Positions 1-19,239 are shown, numbered from the stretch's first letter. The stretch is 64,000 nt of DNA from Halocaridina rubra (GCA_037179515.1 JAXCGZ010021071.1:21900-85899); one strand, 5' to 3'. Notes: generated by a model from the letters alone, not told the origin. A program made the numbers and translations.

Positions 1-395
<395 letters not shown>

Positions 396-1773
396 GTTAT
401 TCCCCCCGTTATCGCGAATATTCGGTTCCGGGACCCGGCGCGAGACAGGAAAACCACGAAGTAGGATCAGCGTATATGTACATAGATATTTTAATTTATT
501 TTTATGTTTACACTTATAAACCCTCCCTGTACTGTTAACAAACCACCCTTTACTTCATAAATAACAGCATGCAACGTAAATTTATATGAAAGTGATAGAT
601 AAAATTACGGTCAATGAAGTGGTAATTATATGACATACTCATGTACATAGGTATTTTACAATTATTTTTACGTTTACATACTGTATAAACCCTCACGTAC
701 TGCATAAACCCTCCCTGCACTGTTAAAAAAACACCCTTTACTTTATAAATACCAGCATGCAACGTAAATTTATATGAAAGTAACAGGAAAACTTACCATG
801 AATGAGGTGATGATGACGTGACATACTCATGTACATAGGTATTTTACAATTATTTTTACGTTTACGTACCGTATAAACCCTCCCTGCACTGTTAAAAAAA
901 ACACCCTTTACTCTATAAATACCAGCATGCAACGTAAATATATGAAAGTGATAGGAAAACTTACCAAGAATGAGGTGATCATGACGTGACATACTCATGT
1001 ACATAAGTATTTTACAATTATTTTTACATTTACTTACTGTATAAACCCTCCCTGCACTGTTAAAAAAACACCATTTACTTTATAAATAACAGCAAGCAAC
1101 GTAAATTTATATGAAAGTGATAGGAAAACTTACCGTGAATGAGGTGATGATGACGTGACATATTCATATACATAGGTATTTTACAATTATTTTTACATTT
1201 ACGTACTGTATAAACACTCCCTGCACTGTTAAAATAACACCCTTTACTTTATAAATAACAGCATGCAATGTAAATTTATATGAAATTGATAGGAAAACTT
1301 ACTGTGAATGAGGTGATGATGACGTGACATTCTCATGTATATAGGTATTTTACAATTATTTTTACGTTTAAGTACTGTATAACCCCTCCCTGCACTGTTA
1401 AAAAACACCCTCTACTTTATAAATAACAGCATGCAACGTAAATTTATATGAAAGTGATAGATAAAATTACGATGAATGAAGTGGTAATTACATGACATAC
1501 TCATGTACATGGGTATTTTACAATTATTTTTACGTTTACGTACTGTATAAACCCTCCCTGCACTGTTAAAAAAAACACCCTTTACATTTTTATCAATTAA
1601 ATAATGAAATTTGTTTTTTTCAACAACAAAAATGAAAATACTGAAATTTTTTATTTTTTCAATATTTTAATATTTTTGCGTATACCCAAAAAATAAAATA
1701 ATAATTTGCCAAAATAAAACCGTGGTGCAGTGAAAACACGAACCAAGAAACGCGATTCAGCGGGGGATCACTG
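396..1773 (-). mobile_element. Non-autonomous Tigger-type MITE with satellite interior
   Basis: The left end is a B-type TIR (ccccgttatcgcgaatattc, then ggttccgggacccggcg). The right end is a C-type TIR closing in gggggatcactg at 1762-1773. Between them lie about seven tandem satellite monomers and a short AT-rich 5' subterminal stretch (1588-1720). There is no transposase, so mobility would need a Tigger transposase in trans. Orientation is set by comparison with the transposase-bearing copies, whose 3' ends are B-type. Confidence 0.7.
491..1590. repeat. Satellite array, 168-169 bp monomers
   Basis: The landmark ccctgcac recurs at 713, 882, 1050, 1219 and 1388, a spacing of 168-169 bp. Each monomer contains ataaaccctccctgcactgt, an A-run, ccctttac, taaataacagcatgcaacg, gaggtgatgatgacgtgac and catactcatgtacatagg. 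Copies differ by scattered substitutions, so the array is not freshly homogenised. Confidence 0.9.
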
Positions 1774-1779
1774 TGTATA

Positions 1780-2973
1780 CAGTGTTCCTTCCAGTATCGC
1801 GATGGTTTGGTTCCGGGACCCGGCGTGAGACAGGAAAATCGCGGAGTAGGATCAGCCTATATGTACATAGATATTTTAATTTATTTTTACGTTTACACTG
1901 TATAAACCCTCACTGTACTGTTAACAAACCACCCTTTACGTCATAAATAACAGCATGCAACGTAAATTTATATGAAAGTGATAGATAAAATTACGGTGAA
2001 TGAAGTGGTAATTACATGACATACTCATGTACATAGGTATTTTACAATTATTTTTACGTTTACGTACTGTATAAACCCTCCCTGCACTATTAAAAAAACA
2101 CCCTTTACTTTATAAATAACAGCAAGCAACGTAAATTTTTATGAAAGTGATAGGAAAACTTACCGTGAATGAGGTGATGATGACGTGACATACTCATGTA
2201 TATAGGTATTTTACAATTATTTTTACGCTTACGTACAGTATAAACCCTCCCTGCACTGTTAAAAAAACATCCTTTACTTTATAAATAACAGCATGCAACG
2301 TAGATGAGAGCCTTTTCGTTTTCCGAAACGCTGATAGCGATATCGTATTTTACATGGTGCAATACTGTTAGTATTTATGTTTTTTATTATTTTTTACTGT
2401 TTTATTATTCTTAGGCTAAGATATACTTGTTTTATCAATAAAATAATGAAAATTTTAATATTCACTAGGTCACGTAGGTGAGAGCCTTTGCGTTTTCTGA
2501 AACGCTGATACCGGTATCGTATATTACGTGGTGCAATACTGTTAGTATTTATGATTTTTACTATTTTTTATTTTATTATTCTTAGGCAAAGAAATACGTT
2601 TTTTTATCAATAAAATCAGGAAACTACTGGAAATTTTAATATACAGTATATGCTAGCTCACTTAGGTGCGACCCCAATACATTGTACGCTATCGGACAAT
2701 ATTTGACATGATGCAATATCCTGTACTGTGTTATATATCTAAATTTATGTTTTTTACTATTATTTACTGTTTTATTATTTGTAGGCTGGGAAATAATTTT
2801 TTTTTATCAATTAAATTATGAAATTTCTTTTTTTAATAAAAAAAAATGAATATACTGAAAATTTTAAATTTTTCAATATTTTAATATTTTTGCATATACC
2901 AAAAATATAAAATAATAATTTGCCAAAAAAAAAAAACGTGGTACAGTGAAAACACGATCCAGCGAAGGATCAC

Positions 2974-2975
<2 letters not shown>
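1780..2975 (-). mobile_element. Non-autonomous Tigger-type MITE with two kinds of internal array
   Basis: It starts with a B-type TIR (cagtgttccttccagtatcg at 1780) only a few bases after the previous element and ends in a C-type TIR (gaaggatcactg, ending 2975). The interior is about 2.5 satellite monomers (1868-2303) joined directly to about three 5' subterminal units (2304-2800). The join near 2303 looks like an internal deletion that removed the transposase gene. Confidence 0.7.
2304..2800. repeat. 5' subterminal tandem repeat, roughly 200 bp unit
   Basis: Three diverged units each carry: tcacgtaggtgcgaccc-like start, gcgttttccgaaacgctgat, a ggtatcgtattttac-like motif, atggtgcaatactgt, tttattattcttaggctaag, then tttatcaataaaat. 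The same unit forms the 5' flank of the full Tigger copies (for example 15950-16330 and 41160-41550), so it derives from that element's 5' region. Confidence 0.75.

Positions 2976-2979
<4 letters not shown>

Positions 2980-3039
<60 letters not shown>
2980..3039. repeat. (TA)n tract
   Basis: 60 bp of pure TA between a C-type Tigger end (2975) and a D-type end (3040). Confidence 0.95.
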
Positions 3040-4085
<1,046 letters not shown>

Positions 4086-4185
4086 ATCCCCCCCTTATTG
4101 CGGTAGTTCGGTTCTGGGGCCCGGCGCGAGACAGGAAAACCGCGAAGTAGGAACACCTAAAAAAAAGTTTTTTTTTTTTTAAAGA

Positions 4186-5231
<1,046 letters not shown>

Positions 5232-5280
5232 GTGATGCACTGAATTCGTGATAGGTGAACCGCAAAATAGCGAGGGATTA

Positions 5281-5283
<3 letters not shown>

Positions 5284-5325
<42 letters not shown>
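5284..5325. repeat. (TA)n tract
   Basis: 42 bp of TA directly after the A-type TIR, followed by T15 and G10 homopolymers. Confidence 0.9.
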
Positions 5326-5723
<398 letters not shown>

Positions 5724-5746
5724 TTGTGATTACCTAATTGTGTTTA

Positions 5747-5777
5747 CGGGAAAGAGCCCAAAGCTCGTATCTTCCCG
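5747..5777 (-). other. CR1 3'-terminal hairpin
   Basis: The plus strand reads gggaa, gagc, a short loop, gctc, then ttccc: two stacked complementary segments with a small bulge. The same hairpin is at 44537-44567 and 50489-50519 and is half retained at 18151-18188. LINE reverse transcriptases often recognise 3' structures; that role here is inferred. Confidence 0.55.
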
Positions 5778-5802
5778 TCTCCTGATTGGTTCCATTTTAT
5801 AC

Positions 5803-8620
5803 TTAGTGATACTTATCATACCTGTCCTTAAAACTATGGATTAAGATAGCATTAACTACCTCCTCGCTTAGCGAATTCCAATTATCAACTACTCTTACAC
5901 TGAAAAAGTATTTCCTTACATCCTGCAAAGAAGTTTTCTTACGAAGCTTCAAACTATGACCTCTAGTTCTAGAGCCAGCCATATCAAAATATCGATCCCT
6001 ATCCACTCTATCATAACCATGAAGGAATTTAAAGACTGTCACCATATCCCCCTCTCACTCTTCTAGCTTCGAGTGATGGCAAGTCTAATTCCCTCAGCCT
6101 CTCATCATAACTGAGATTGCGTATTTCTGGCACCAGTTTCGTGGCATGTCTTTGAACTTTTTCAAGCTTAGCTATGTGCTTTTTCAAGTGCGGATTCCAA
6201 AAGGGGGCTGCATATTCGAGTTTTGGCCTCACATAGGTTACATAAATATTTATGAACATTTCCTTGTCCATGTGCCTGAAGGCTACCCTTACATTTGATA
6301 AGAATGCATATGCTGCCCTTACTATGCCATTTATATGTATTTCTGGAGACAAATCTGCCAGTATGTTTACTCCTAGATCTCTCTCATTTTCTGTCTCTTG
6401 AAGTTGTACTCCAGCCACCGAGTAGTCAAGCTTGGGCCTTCTTGCACTTGTACCCATTCTCATTACCTTACATTTTGAAGTATTGAATTTCATTAGCCAC
6501 TTTTCTGACCACTCATGCAGATTATTTAGATCCTCCTGAAGTTCTCTACCATTGTTTTCGTTTTTTACTCTCTTCACAATCTTTGCATCATCTGCATGAA
6601 TGAATTTACAGACTCTGGTAGGTCATTTACATATACAAGGAACAAAAGTGGCCCTAAAACTGAACCCTGTGGAACTCCACTACTAAGTCTTCTCCATTCA
6701 GACACTGTCTTACTCTAACCCTCTGTTCCCTTCCTTCTAAGTAAGGGTTAATCCATTCCAAAACATTTCCACCTATTCTAGCCATTGATTGCAGCTTCCT
6801 AATAAGTCTCCCATGAGGAACAGTGTCAAACGCTTTCTGGAAGTCTAGGAATATGCAATCTGCCCAGCCCTCTCTTTCCTGTAAGATTCGGCTTACCTCA
6901 TCATAAAATTCTAATAAGTTTGTTACTGTTGATCTACCTCCTCTGAAGCCATGTTGCCTCACTGACAAAAAGTTGAAGGATTCCAAGTGAAGAGAGATAT
7001 GTTTCCTTAGTAGTTTCTCCATAACTTTGCAAACTATGCTGGTCAAGGAAACTGGTCTATAGTTCAAAGCTGTATCCCTCCTTCCCTTTTTGAAGATAGG
7101 TATCACATTTGCTTGTTTCCAGCATCTTGGAATCTCCCCTAACTCCAGTGACTTTTTAAATATGATACTTAGTGCCATTGATATTGAGTTTGTGCATTTT
7201 TTAAGCACATGAGGGGATATGTCATCAGGACCTGTAGCTTTATGAACATCTAAATCCATCAGTGCTTTGCATACCTCTTGAGCTTCTATCACTGCAATCT
7301 GAGGGGGTGGGGTATTTTCTACTGTAAATACTGACTGAAACTCCTTGTTCAATTCTTTGCAGATCTCTTCATCCGTCTCGGTGATGCTTCCATCCGTTCT
7401 CTTTAGCCTTAAAACCTGTTCTTTTACCTTCAGTTTTCCTCTGATAAAGCTGTGGAAAAGCTTGGGATTTTCTTTAGCCTTCCTGGTGATGTCCCTCTCA
7501 TAGTCTCTCTCCTTTTACTTAGGTAGTCATTTCTTGCTCTTTTGTAGGTTTGCCAGGCATTTATGTTTTTTCTAATCCTATACCTCTTCCAGCATTTGTC
7601 TCTCCACTCCTTAGCTCTTTTACACCCATTATCGAACCATTTCTCTCTGGCATGAATTACACCTACTTTGGTGACAGGTATGCAGCAATCTACTATCTTC
7701 CCATATTTCTCACAAAAGATGTCATACATTTCTTGTACAGATTTGTTGTAAAATAAGGTTCTCCAGTCAAGAACTGCAAAAAGCTCATTCATTTTGATGT
7801 AATCTCCTTTCGGATAGTTCCTCCTCATGTCCTCAGTGCCTCTACTCTCAGGAAGAATATCTTCAATGATATACTCCATCAACAACACACAGTGGTCACT
7901 CTTTCCAATTGGTGGTTCATACTCAATTTTTTCAATATCCAACACATTATCTGTGAACACTAGATCAAGTAGTGATGGCTCATCCCCACCCCTGGCCCTC
8001 GTTGGTTCCATTACATGTTGGTGTAGGAAATTCCCTTGTACACAATCTAGGAATCTTGCCCCGAATGAGTCCTCACCACTGTGTGGGTCAAGATTTATCC
8101 AATCTATCTCTTTATGATTAAAGTCTCCCATAATCAAAATCCTACATATTTTTTCCCGTGCCGTGTTAATGACTGAGTTTATGACTTCAATAGTACCTAT
8201 ATGACTTTCCTGATAAACTTCAAGCCTATTTTGGTTCCTTGGTGGGTTGTATACAACAGTTATTATAATGCTCTCTGACCCAGTATTTATGCGAGCAACA
8301 AGAAATTCCTTGAACTCACTTTCTATAGCCAAGTTTATTTCTTCAACTTGAATCCTTTCACTTATGAGCAGTGCTATCCCTCCACCAGTCCTCTCAGATC
8401 TTTCAACCCTTAGTATTCTGAAGCTCTTTGGAAAAACTATGACACTATTTATGTCCTCACTCAACTTAGTCTCTGTAATTGCTACTATATCTGCCTTACT
8501 GTTGTGAATCCTATCTTTTAATTCTACTGCCTTACCAGCCAATCCATCAGCATTTGTGTATAACAATCTTAAAGAGGCCCCATCCCCTGATCTTCTGTCA
8601 TTATCTTTTTTATCTCCCCT
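5803..8620 (-). pseudogene. CR1-like ORF2: APE endonuclease and reverse transcriptase, broken
   Basis: The protein would nick target DNA and prime reverse transcription of its own RNA. Pieces from the N-terminus: endonuclease (8566-7430) with TETKL at residues 31-35, GDFN at 147-150 and SDH at 223-225; RT (7352-6654) with ATGPDDISPHVLKK, YRPVSLTSIVCKVMEKL, QHGFRGGRST and FLDFQKAFDTVPH; RT continuation and thumb (6577-6029); C-terminal tail (6045-5803). Lesions: a GA-dinucleotide frameshift near 7510 shared with copy 2; a 4-base deletion near 6713; a roughly 10-base deletion near 6590 that removes the start of the catalytic FADD box; one extra G near 6045; and an in-frame loss of about 14 codons near 7285 relative to copy 2. 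The start is uncertain because ORF2 probably overlaps the end of ORF1. Confidence 0.85.
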
Positions 8621-9648
8621 TTGTCTGGAAGAACTCTGAAATGAAAATTTTTCTTCTCTTCTTCATTTCTTTCCTCATTTAACCTTCTTGCCTCTTGCAA
8701 CAAGTTTTTGATCTTTCCCATCTCTTCATGTGTTCTGTATCATCTAATGAACACTTCTTTGAATTCTTGAAGGTCTTTTAGACTTTTTTTACTCAACAAT
8801 ATTTCCCTACATGTTTCCCCTCTCTCAAAGGTTACTTTTGTTGGTCTCGGCTTTCCTTCCCTCGAATATTTACCTAGTTGGTGTATGTTTACAATATCCT
8901 CAGGACCACAAACTACTCCAAGCTTTCTTATCAGGTCTACAACCCTAGCTTTATTTTCTTCAAGTCTCCCCTGCCATGTTGGCTCCTGGGATTCGCTTAT
9001 GCCTGAGATTACCACTGTCTTCTCCTTATCAAGTGCCTGTCTGATGAGTGGGTTTGCCCTTTCCATCACAACGTCTTTCATTTTTTCGATTACTGTCTCT
9101 TTATAGTCAAGTGTTTGTATGTTTTCCAGTGCCACCACCTTTACAGCCTCTTTTACTGCCACATTCCCCTTTAGTGCATCAGCAAAGGAAGTTTTCATGG
9201 CATCATTTTCCATATTCAGCTCCTGGAACTCTTTTCTGAACTGTTCAATGTTTTCCTTAATCTGGACATTCCAAGCAGCAATCTCGTCTCTCTCAGAAGA
9301 GAGCAGTGAACTAACATCTAATTCCTTTAGGTTGTCATTCAGCTGTTTGTTTTTATTTTCTTGTTTAGAAATTCTAGATTCTAGTTGACTCTTTTCCCCT
9401 TCCAGCTTCTTTATTCTTTTTTCTAGTTCCTTTCTCTCCTGCCCTTGTGCTTTATTTGCTTCCTCCAAAGATCTTATTTGCTCTCTGAGTGTTTCATTCT
9501 CTTTCATTTCTCCATCCATATTCCAAATTTTTTCATCAAGGCTTATAACCATTGCCTCTAAATTCTTGATTTTCTGTTTAAGTCTCCTAATGGCTACCCC
9601 TCCTACCGACCCATGGATGGGAGAGGTTTGGGACAGAGATGGCCTCAT
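8590..9648 (-). pseudogene. CR1-like ORF1 (coiled coil plus RRM-like), one nonsense mutation
   Basis: ORF1 proteins bind the element RNA and act as chaperones. The open part starts at ATG 9648 (MRPSLSQTSP) and runs 302 codons. Residues about 20-135 are a charged heptad-rich coiled coil (KQKIKNLEAMVISLDEKI, LEKRIKKLEGEKSQLESRI). Residues about 195-300 look like an RRM-type fold (EKTVVISGISESQEP, VTFERGETCREILL). A TGA at 8740 replaces the CGA arginine codon of copy 2 (FIRRYRTQ), a CpG-type change. Sense continues about 50 codons beyond and ends close to or overlapping ORF2. Domain names are inferred from composition and order. Confidence 0.75.
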
Positions 9649-9695
9649 TTTTATGTTCTCCCTCTCACAGAATATAGAAAGAAGAAGAGAAAGAG

Positions 9696-11415
<1,720 letters not shown>

Positions 11416-11492
<77 letters not shown>
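11416..11492. repeat. (TA)n tract
   Basis: 77 bp of TA between two A-type ends facing each other. Confidence 0.95.
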
Positions 11493-11493
<1 letters not shown>

Positions 11494-11814
11494 TAATCTC
11501 TCGCTATATCGCGGCTTACCTTCTGCGAATTTAGTGCATCGCGGGTTGTTATGGCAAGCATATGTATTTTATATCGCAGATTTTCTGGGTATATCGTGGG
11601 AATCCACGATATGTGGAAATATTAAAATTTCCAGCATTTTCTTTATTTTATTGATAAAAGAAAGTATTTCCTAGCCTAAGAATAATAAAATGGTAAAAAA
11701 TAGTAAAAATCATAAATTTAAACATGTAACTCACAGTATTTTACCATACAAAATATGATACCTGTATCTGCGTCTTAGAAAATGCAAAGAGTCACACCTA
11801 CGTGAGGTAACACA

Positions 11815-12035
11815 CGGGATGCTATTGGCTGATCGGTGGGAGACGATGATTCACAGACTTGTGTTCTGTATCCTGGGGTCTGATTGGCTTTTTGATAGAA
11901 GCTTGATTCTCCCAACATCTTCCATTGTCTCGCCTCACCCATTCAGTTACTCACGTGTGCGCCTTTCGCGTTGTGCCTCTTAATACGTTGTGCTTGTGTT
12001 TTTTGTGAAACTTTTGATTTATTTCAACCCCTGCA
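11815..12035 (+). promoter_or_regulatory. Putative Tigger promoter region with CCAAT-type boxes
   Basis: Two inverted CCAAT pentamers (ATTGG) lie at 11824-11828 and 11883-11887. They are conserved as CCAAT in the minus-strand copies (15923-15927 and 15853-15857; 41131-41135 and 41061-41065). Copy 3 keeps one (36550-36554) and has lost the other by substitution. A promoter role is inferred from position upstream of the ATG and from conservation among copies. Confidence 0.4.
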
Positions 12036-13240
12036 ATGCCACCCAAGCGGCCTTCATCTTCTAAGGCTTCTGGTAGTGAGCGTAAGCGGCAAAGGAAGAT
12101 GTTGACCATAGCAGATAAGGTAACACTGTTAGATATGCTGAAGGAAGGAAGAAGTTTCTCGGTTGACGGCTGCCATTTCGGCATCAACGAATCTACTGTT
12201 CGCTACGTCAAGAAGGACGAAGTGAATATCAGGACACCAACTCTTACTTTTAACAAAACAACGAAAAGGGTCGTAACACCCCGCAATAAGAAACTAGTGC
12301 AGAGGGAATCTGCTTTGGCCCTGTGGATTGCTGATTGCAGGAAGAAGAATATCAGCTTAGACACCAGTATCATACATACAAAGGCGAATAAGCTGTATGA
12401 GACATTCGCTGCAAACGAACCCGACGATGACAGTGGCAACCGTGAGGAGGAGGAGAAAGAAATGGAAGAACCACAACCAGGACCGTCCAGCGATTCTTCA
12501 CCGCGGAAAATATCGTTCGTTGCTAGCAAGGGATGGCTCGCCAAATTTCAAAAACGTATTGGCCTAAAGAGTGTTTCGGTGCATGGTGAAGCTGCCTCTG
12601 CAGATACAGCTGCAGCTGAAGATTATGTGAATAGCGACTTCAAGAAAATTATAGAGGAAGGCGGTTATGCTCCTCAGCAAGAGTTCAACATGGATGAGAC
12701 TGGGTTAGTTTGGAAGAGAATACTGTCTCGCACTTTTCTTTTCAAGGAAGAAGCTAAAGCCCCTAGATTTAGAGCGCACAAACACAGTGTTACCCTCGTC
12801 ATGTGCTGGAATTCTGCAGGCGTTATGTTAAAGCCAGGGCTTATCTATATGTCAAAGAACCCTAGAATAAAAATAAGAATCTGCTGCCAGTGTACTGGAT
12901 GCATAACCTAAGGCCTGGATCACGAAAAGCCTCACATCGGACTGATTTTACCAATGCTTTATCCCTCAGGTCTGAAGAAGAGGAAGAACAACAACAGTAA
13001 GCGCACGATGAAGTCGATAAACCTGGCCTTACACTTGAACGGCTGGCAGCCATGTATAACATGGCCAAAGAACTCCAACAACTGTCGCAGGAGTGGAACG
13101 TTGATTCGGTTCGTTCGGTGCACTTCTGCAATATTATCGATGATACCATGACTCCTAACAAGACCCTCTTCACACAAAAGAAGAAACAGCGACAGCAACT
13201 CCCCATCATCATGTTCTTCTCTTGCAAAAAGCAGCCGTAA
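12036..13240 (+). pseudogene. Tigger/pogo transposase, copy 1, central deletion
   Basis: A pogo/Tigger transposase binds the element ends and moves the DNA by cut and paste at TA. The ATG at 12036 (MPPKRPSSSKASGSE) is shared by all copies. Residues about 20-65 form a psq-type helix-turn-helix (LTIADKVTLLDMLKEG) and about 89-125 a CENP-B-like second HTH (ALALWIADCRKKNISLDTS). The first catalytic Asp is D220 in NMDETGLVWKR. The frame breaks near 12870. A deletion of roughly 550 bp near 12970, judged against copy 3, removes the second and third catalytic aspartates, and the sequence resumes in the acidic C-terminal region (GLTLERLAAMYNMAKELQQL, ending 13240). Confidence 0.85.
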
Positions 13241-13263
13241 AGCTGTCATTGGCTGTGCAGCAT

Positions 13264-13480
13264 GTAAACGTCATCATCACGTCATTCACGGTAAGCTTAC
13301 CTATCACGTTCATATAGCTTTACGCTTGCGCGCTGTTATTTATGGTAAACCTACCTGTCACACTCATATAAATTTACGCTTGCATGCTGTTATTAAGAAA
13401 GTAAAGGGTGAGTTGTTAACAGTGCAGGGAGGGTTTATACAGTAAAGGTAAAAATAAATGTAAAATACCTGTAATAAATA
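13264..13480 (+). repeat. 3' subterminal repeat of Tigger, apparent ancestor of the satellite
   Basis: It contains tcattcacggtaagcttacc, gctgttatttatggtaaacc, cgcttgcatgctgttatta and gtgcagggagggtttataca, the same landmarks as the satellite monomers but in only about 1.3 copies. The equivalent stretch of copy 3 is 38520-38745. Confidence 0.7.
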
Positions 13481-13557
13481 TGTTGCTGCTACTCTGCGGA
13501 TTTTCACCTATCGCGGGTGGTCCCAGATCGTAATACCCAGGATAAATGAGGGATTAC

Positions 13558-17102
<3,545 letters not shown>

Positions 17103-17416
17103 TTCCTTCAATTATCGCGAAGGTTCGGTTCTGGGACCCGGCGCGAGACAGGAAAATCGTGGAGTAGGATCAGCCTATATGTACATAGATATTTTAATTT
17201 ATTTTTACGCTTACACCGTATAAACTGTATAAACCCTCCCTGTACTGTTATCAAACCACCCTTTACTTCATAAATAACAGCATGCAAGCGTTAATTTATA
17301 TGACATACTCATGTACATAGGTATTTTACAATTATTTTTACGTTTACTATATAAACCCTCCCTGCACTGTTAAAAAACCACCCTTTACTTTATAAATAAC
17401 AACATGCAACGTAAAT

Positions 17417-17527
17417 TTATATGTACGTGAGAGGTAAACTTGCCTTATCTGTTATGGTTAACATTTTCCTTTGCCACTTAGGCTCACTACAAGAAGCCTT
17501 AGAAGATGAAGGATGCTTGGGAGGCAT
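17417..17527 (-). pseudogene. Transposase N-terminal exon-like remnant fused to satellite
   Basis: From ATG 17527 the frame reads MPPKHPSSSKASCSEPKWQR, then KMLTITDKA, matching the first 28 residues of the Tigger transposase. After that it runs into satellite sequence and stops at 17417. The helix-turn-helix is cut after the first few residues, so the 36-residue product could not bind DNA normally. The fusion point is a shared ggtaa-like motif (see 20207-20292). Confidence 0.7.
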
Positions 17528-17807
17528 TGCAAAGGTTATAATATGCGAGTAAAAAAATCACAAGCAAAACGTATTAATAAGCACAACGTGAACAGCGCAC
17601 ACATGAGTTAGACTGAACGAGTGAGGCGAGACAATGGAAGATTGCGCAACCATTGTCCGAAACGCTGATAGCGGTATCGTATTTTACAAGTTGCAATACT
17701 GTTAGTATTTATGTTGTTTACTATTTTTTACTGTTTTATTATTCTTAGGCTAAGAAATACGTTTTTTTTATCAATAAAGTCATGAAACTACTGGAAATTT
17801 TAATATA

Positions 17808-18148
17808 CAGTGATCCCCCGCTGGATCGCGTTTCTTGGTTCGTGTTTTCACAGTGCCACGATATTTTTTTGGCAAAAATAATTGTAAAATACCTATGTAC
17901 ATGAGTATGTCATGTAATTACCACTTCATTCACCGTAATTTTATCTATCGCTTTTATATAAATTTACGTTGCATGCTGTTATTTATGAAGTAAAGGGTGG
18001 TTTGTTAACAGTACAGGGAGGGTTTATACAATGTAAACGTAAAAATAAATTAAAATATCTATGTACATATACGCTGATCCTACTTTGCGGTTTTCCTGTC
18101 TCGTGCCGGGTCCCGGAACGGAACTACCGCGATAAGGGGGGATCACTG
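17808..18148 (+). mobile_element. Nested 341 bp MITE (C end to B end)
   Basis: It begins cagtgatcccccgctggatc after a TA at 17806-17807 and ends ggggggatcactg at 18148. Its interior is little more than one satellite monomer. The opposite arm of the palindrome (about 19921-19950) lacks it and reads continuously from the left flank to tatgctagctc, so the insertion postdates the inverted duplication. Confidence 0.75.
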
Positions 18149-18150
18149 TG

Positions 18151-18188
18151 ATTACCTAATTGTGTTTACGGGAAAGAGCCCAAAGCTC
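18151..18188 (-). mobile_element. Ultrashort CR1 3' tail (38 nt)
   Basis: The 38 bases match the last bases of the CR1-like LINEs at 5729 and 44521 (attacctaattgtgtttacg, ggaaagagcccaaagctc). They include only half of the terminal hairpin. This is read as an extremely 5'-truncated insertion at the right edge of the nested MITE. Confidence 0.65.
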
Positions 18189-18879
18189 ATATATGCTAGC
18201 TCACGTAGGTGCGACCCCAATACATTGTACGCTATCGGACACAATTTCACATGATGCAATACTGTGAGTTATATATCTAAAGTTATGTTTTTTACTATTC
18301 TTTACTGTTTTATTACTCTTAGGCTATTGTTTTATCAAAAAAATAATGAAAATCTCAATATGTAGTATCTTACGTAGGTTCGACCCTTTTCGTTTTCCGA
18401 AACACTGATACCGGTATCGTATTTTACATGGTGCAATACTGTTAGTATTAATGTTTTTTACTATTTTTTACTGTTTTATTATTCTTAGGCTAAGAAATAA
18501 GTTTTTTTTATCAATAAAATCATGAAACTACTGGAAATATAAATATATATGCTAGCTCACGTAGCTGCGACCCCAATACATTGTACGCTATTGGACACTA
18601 TTTCACATGATGCAATACTGTGAGTTATACTGTATATCTAAATTTATGTTTTCTACTAATTTTTACTGTTTTATTATTCGTAGGCTGGGAAATAAATTTT
18701 TTGTTGTTAATTAGATAATGAAATGTTTTTTCAATAAAAAAAAAAATGGAAATACTGAGAATTTTTTTTTTAATATTTTAATTTTTTGCATATACCCACC
18801 CCCCCAAAAAAAAAATTGCCAAAAAAAATCGCGGTACAGTGAAAACGCGAGCCGAGAAACGCGATACAGCGAAGGATCA

Positions 18880-18989
<110 letters not shown>

Positions 18990-19239
18990 TGATCCTTCGC
19001 TGGATCGCGTTTCTTGGCTCGCATTTTCACTGTACCGCGATTTATTTTGGCAATTTTTTTTTGGGGGGGGGGGGTATATGCAAAAATATTAAAATATTAA
19101 AAAAAAAAAATTTCAGTATTTTCATTTTTTTTTTATTGAAAAAACATATTTCATTATCTAATTGATAAAATTTTTTTATTTCCCAGCCTACGAATAATAA
19201 AACAATAAAAAACATAAATTTAGATATACAGTATAACTC

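Larger units (their letters stand above)
5729..9695 (-). mobile_element. CR1-like LINE, copy 1
   Basis: Read on the minus strand this is a non-LTR retrotransposon with ORF1, then ORF2 (endonuclease plus reverse transcriptase), then a short 3' UTR. The 3' end (left) is a conserved tail ending in cacaattaggtaatcac, with no poly(A), as is common in CR1-group elements. Homology to copy 2 (44521-48514) stops on the right near 9693, where copy 2 is 5'-truncated. Copy 1 may extend further right into 9696-10273. I see no clear target duplication. Both ORFs are broken, so it is not autonomous. Confidence 0.85.

Noticed and set aside
7827..8117. Plus-strand ORFs across the CR1-like LINEs (also 8885-9388 and 47379-48563)
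   Set aside because: They are shadows of the minus-strand ORF1 and ORF2, whose motifs are clear.
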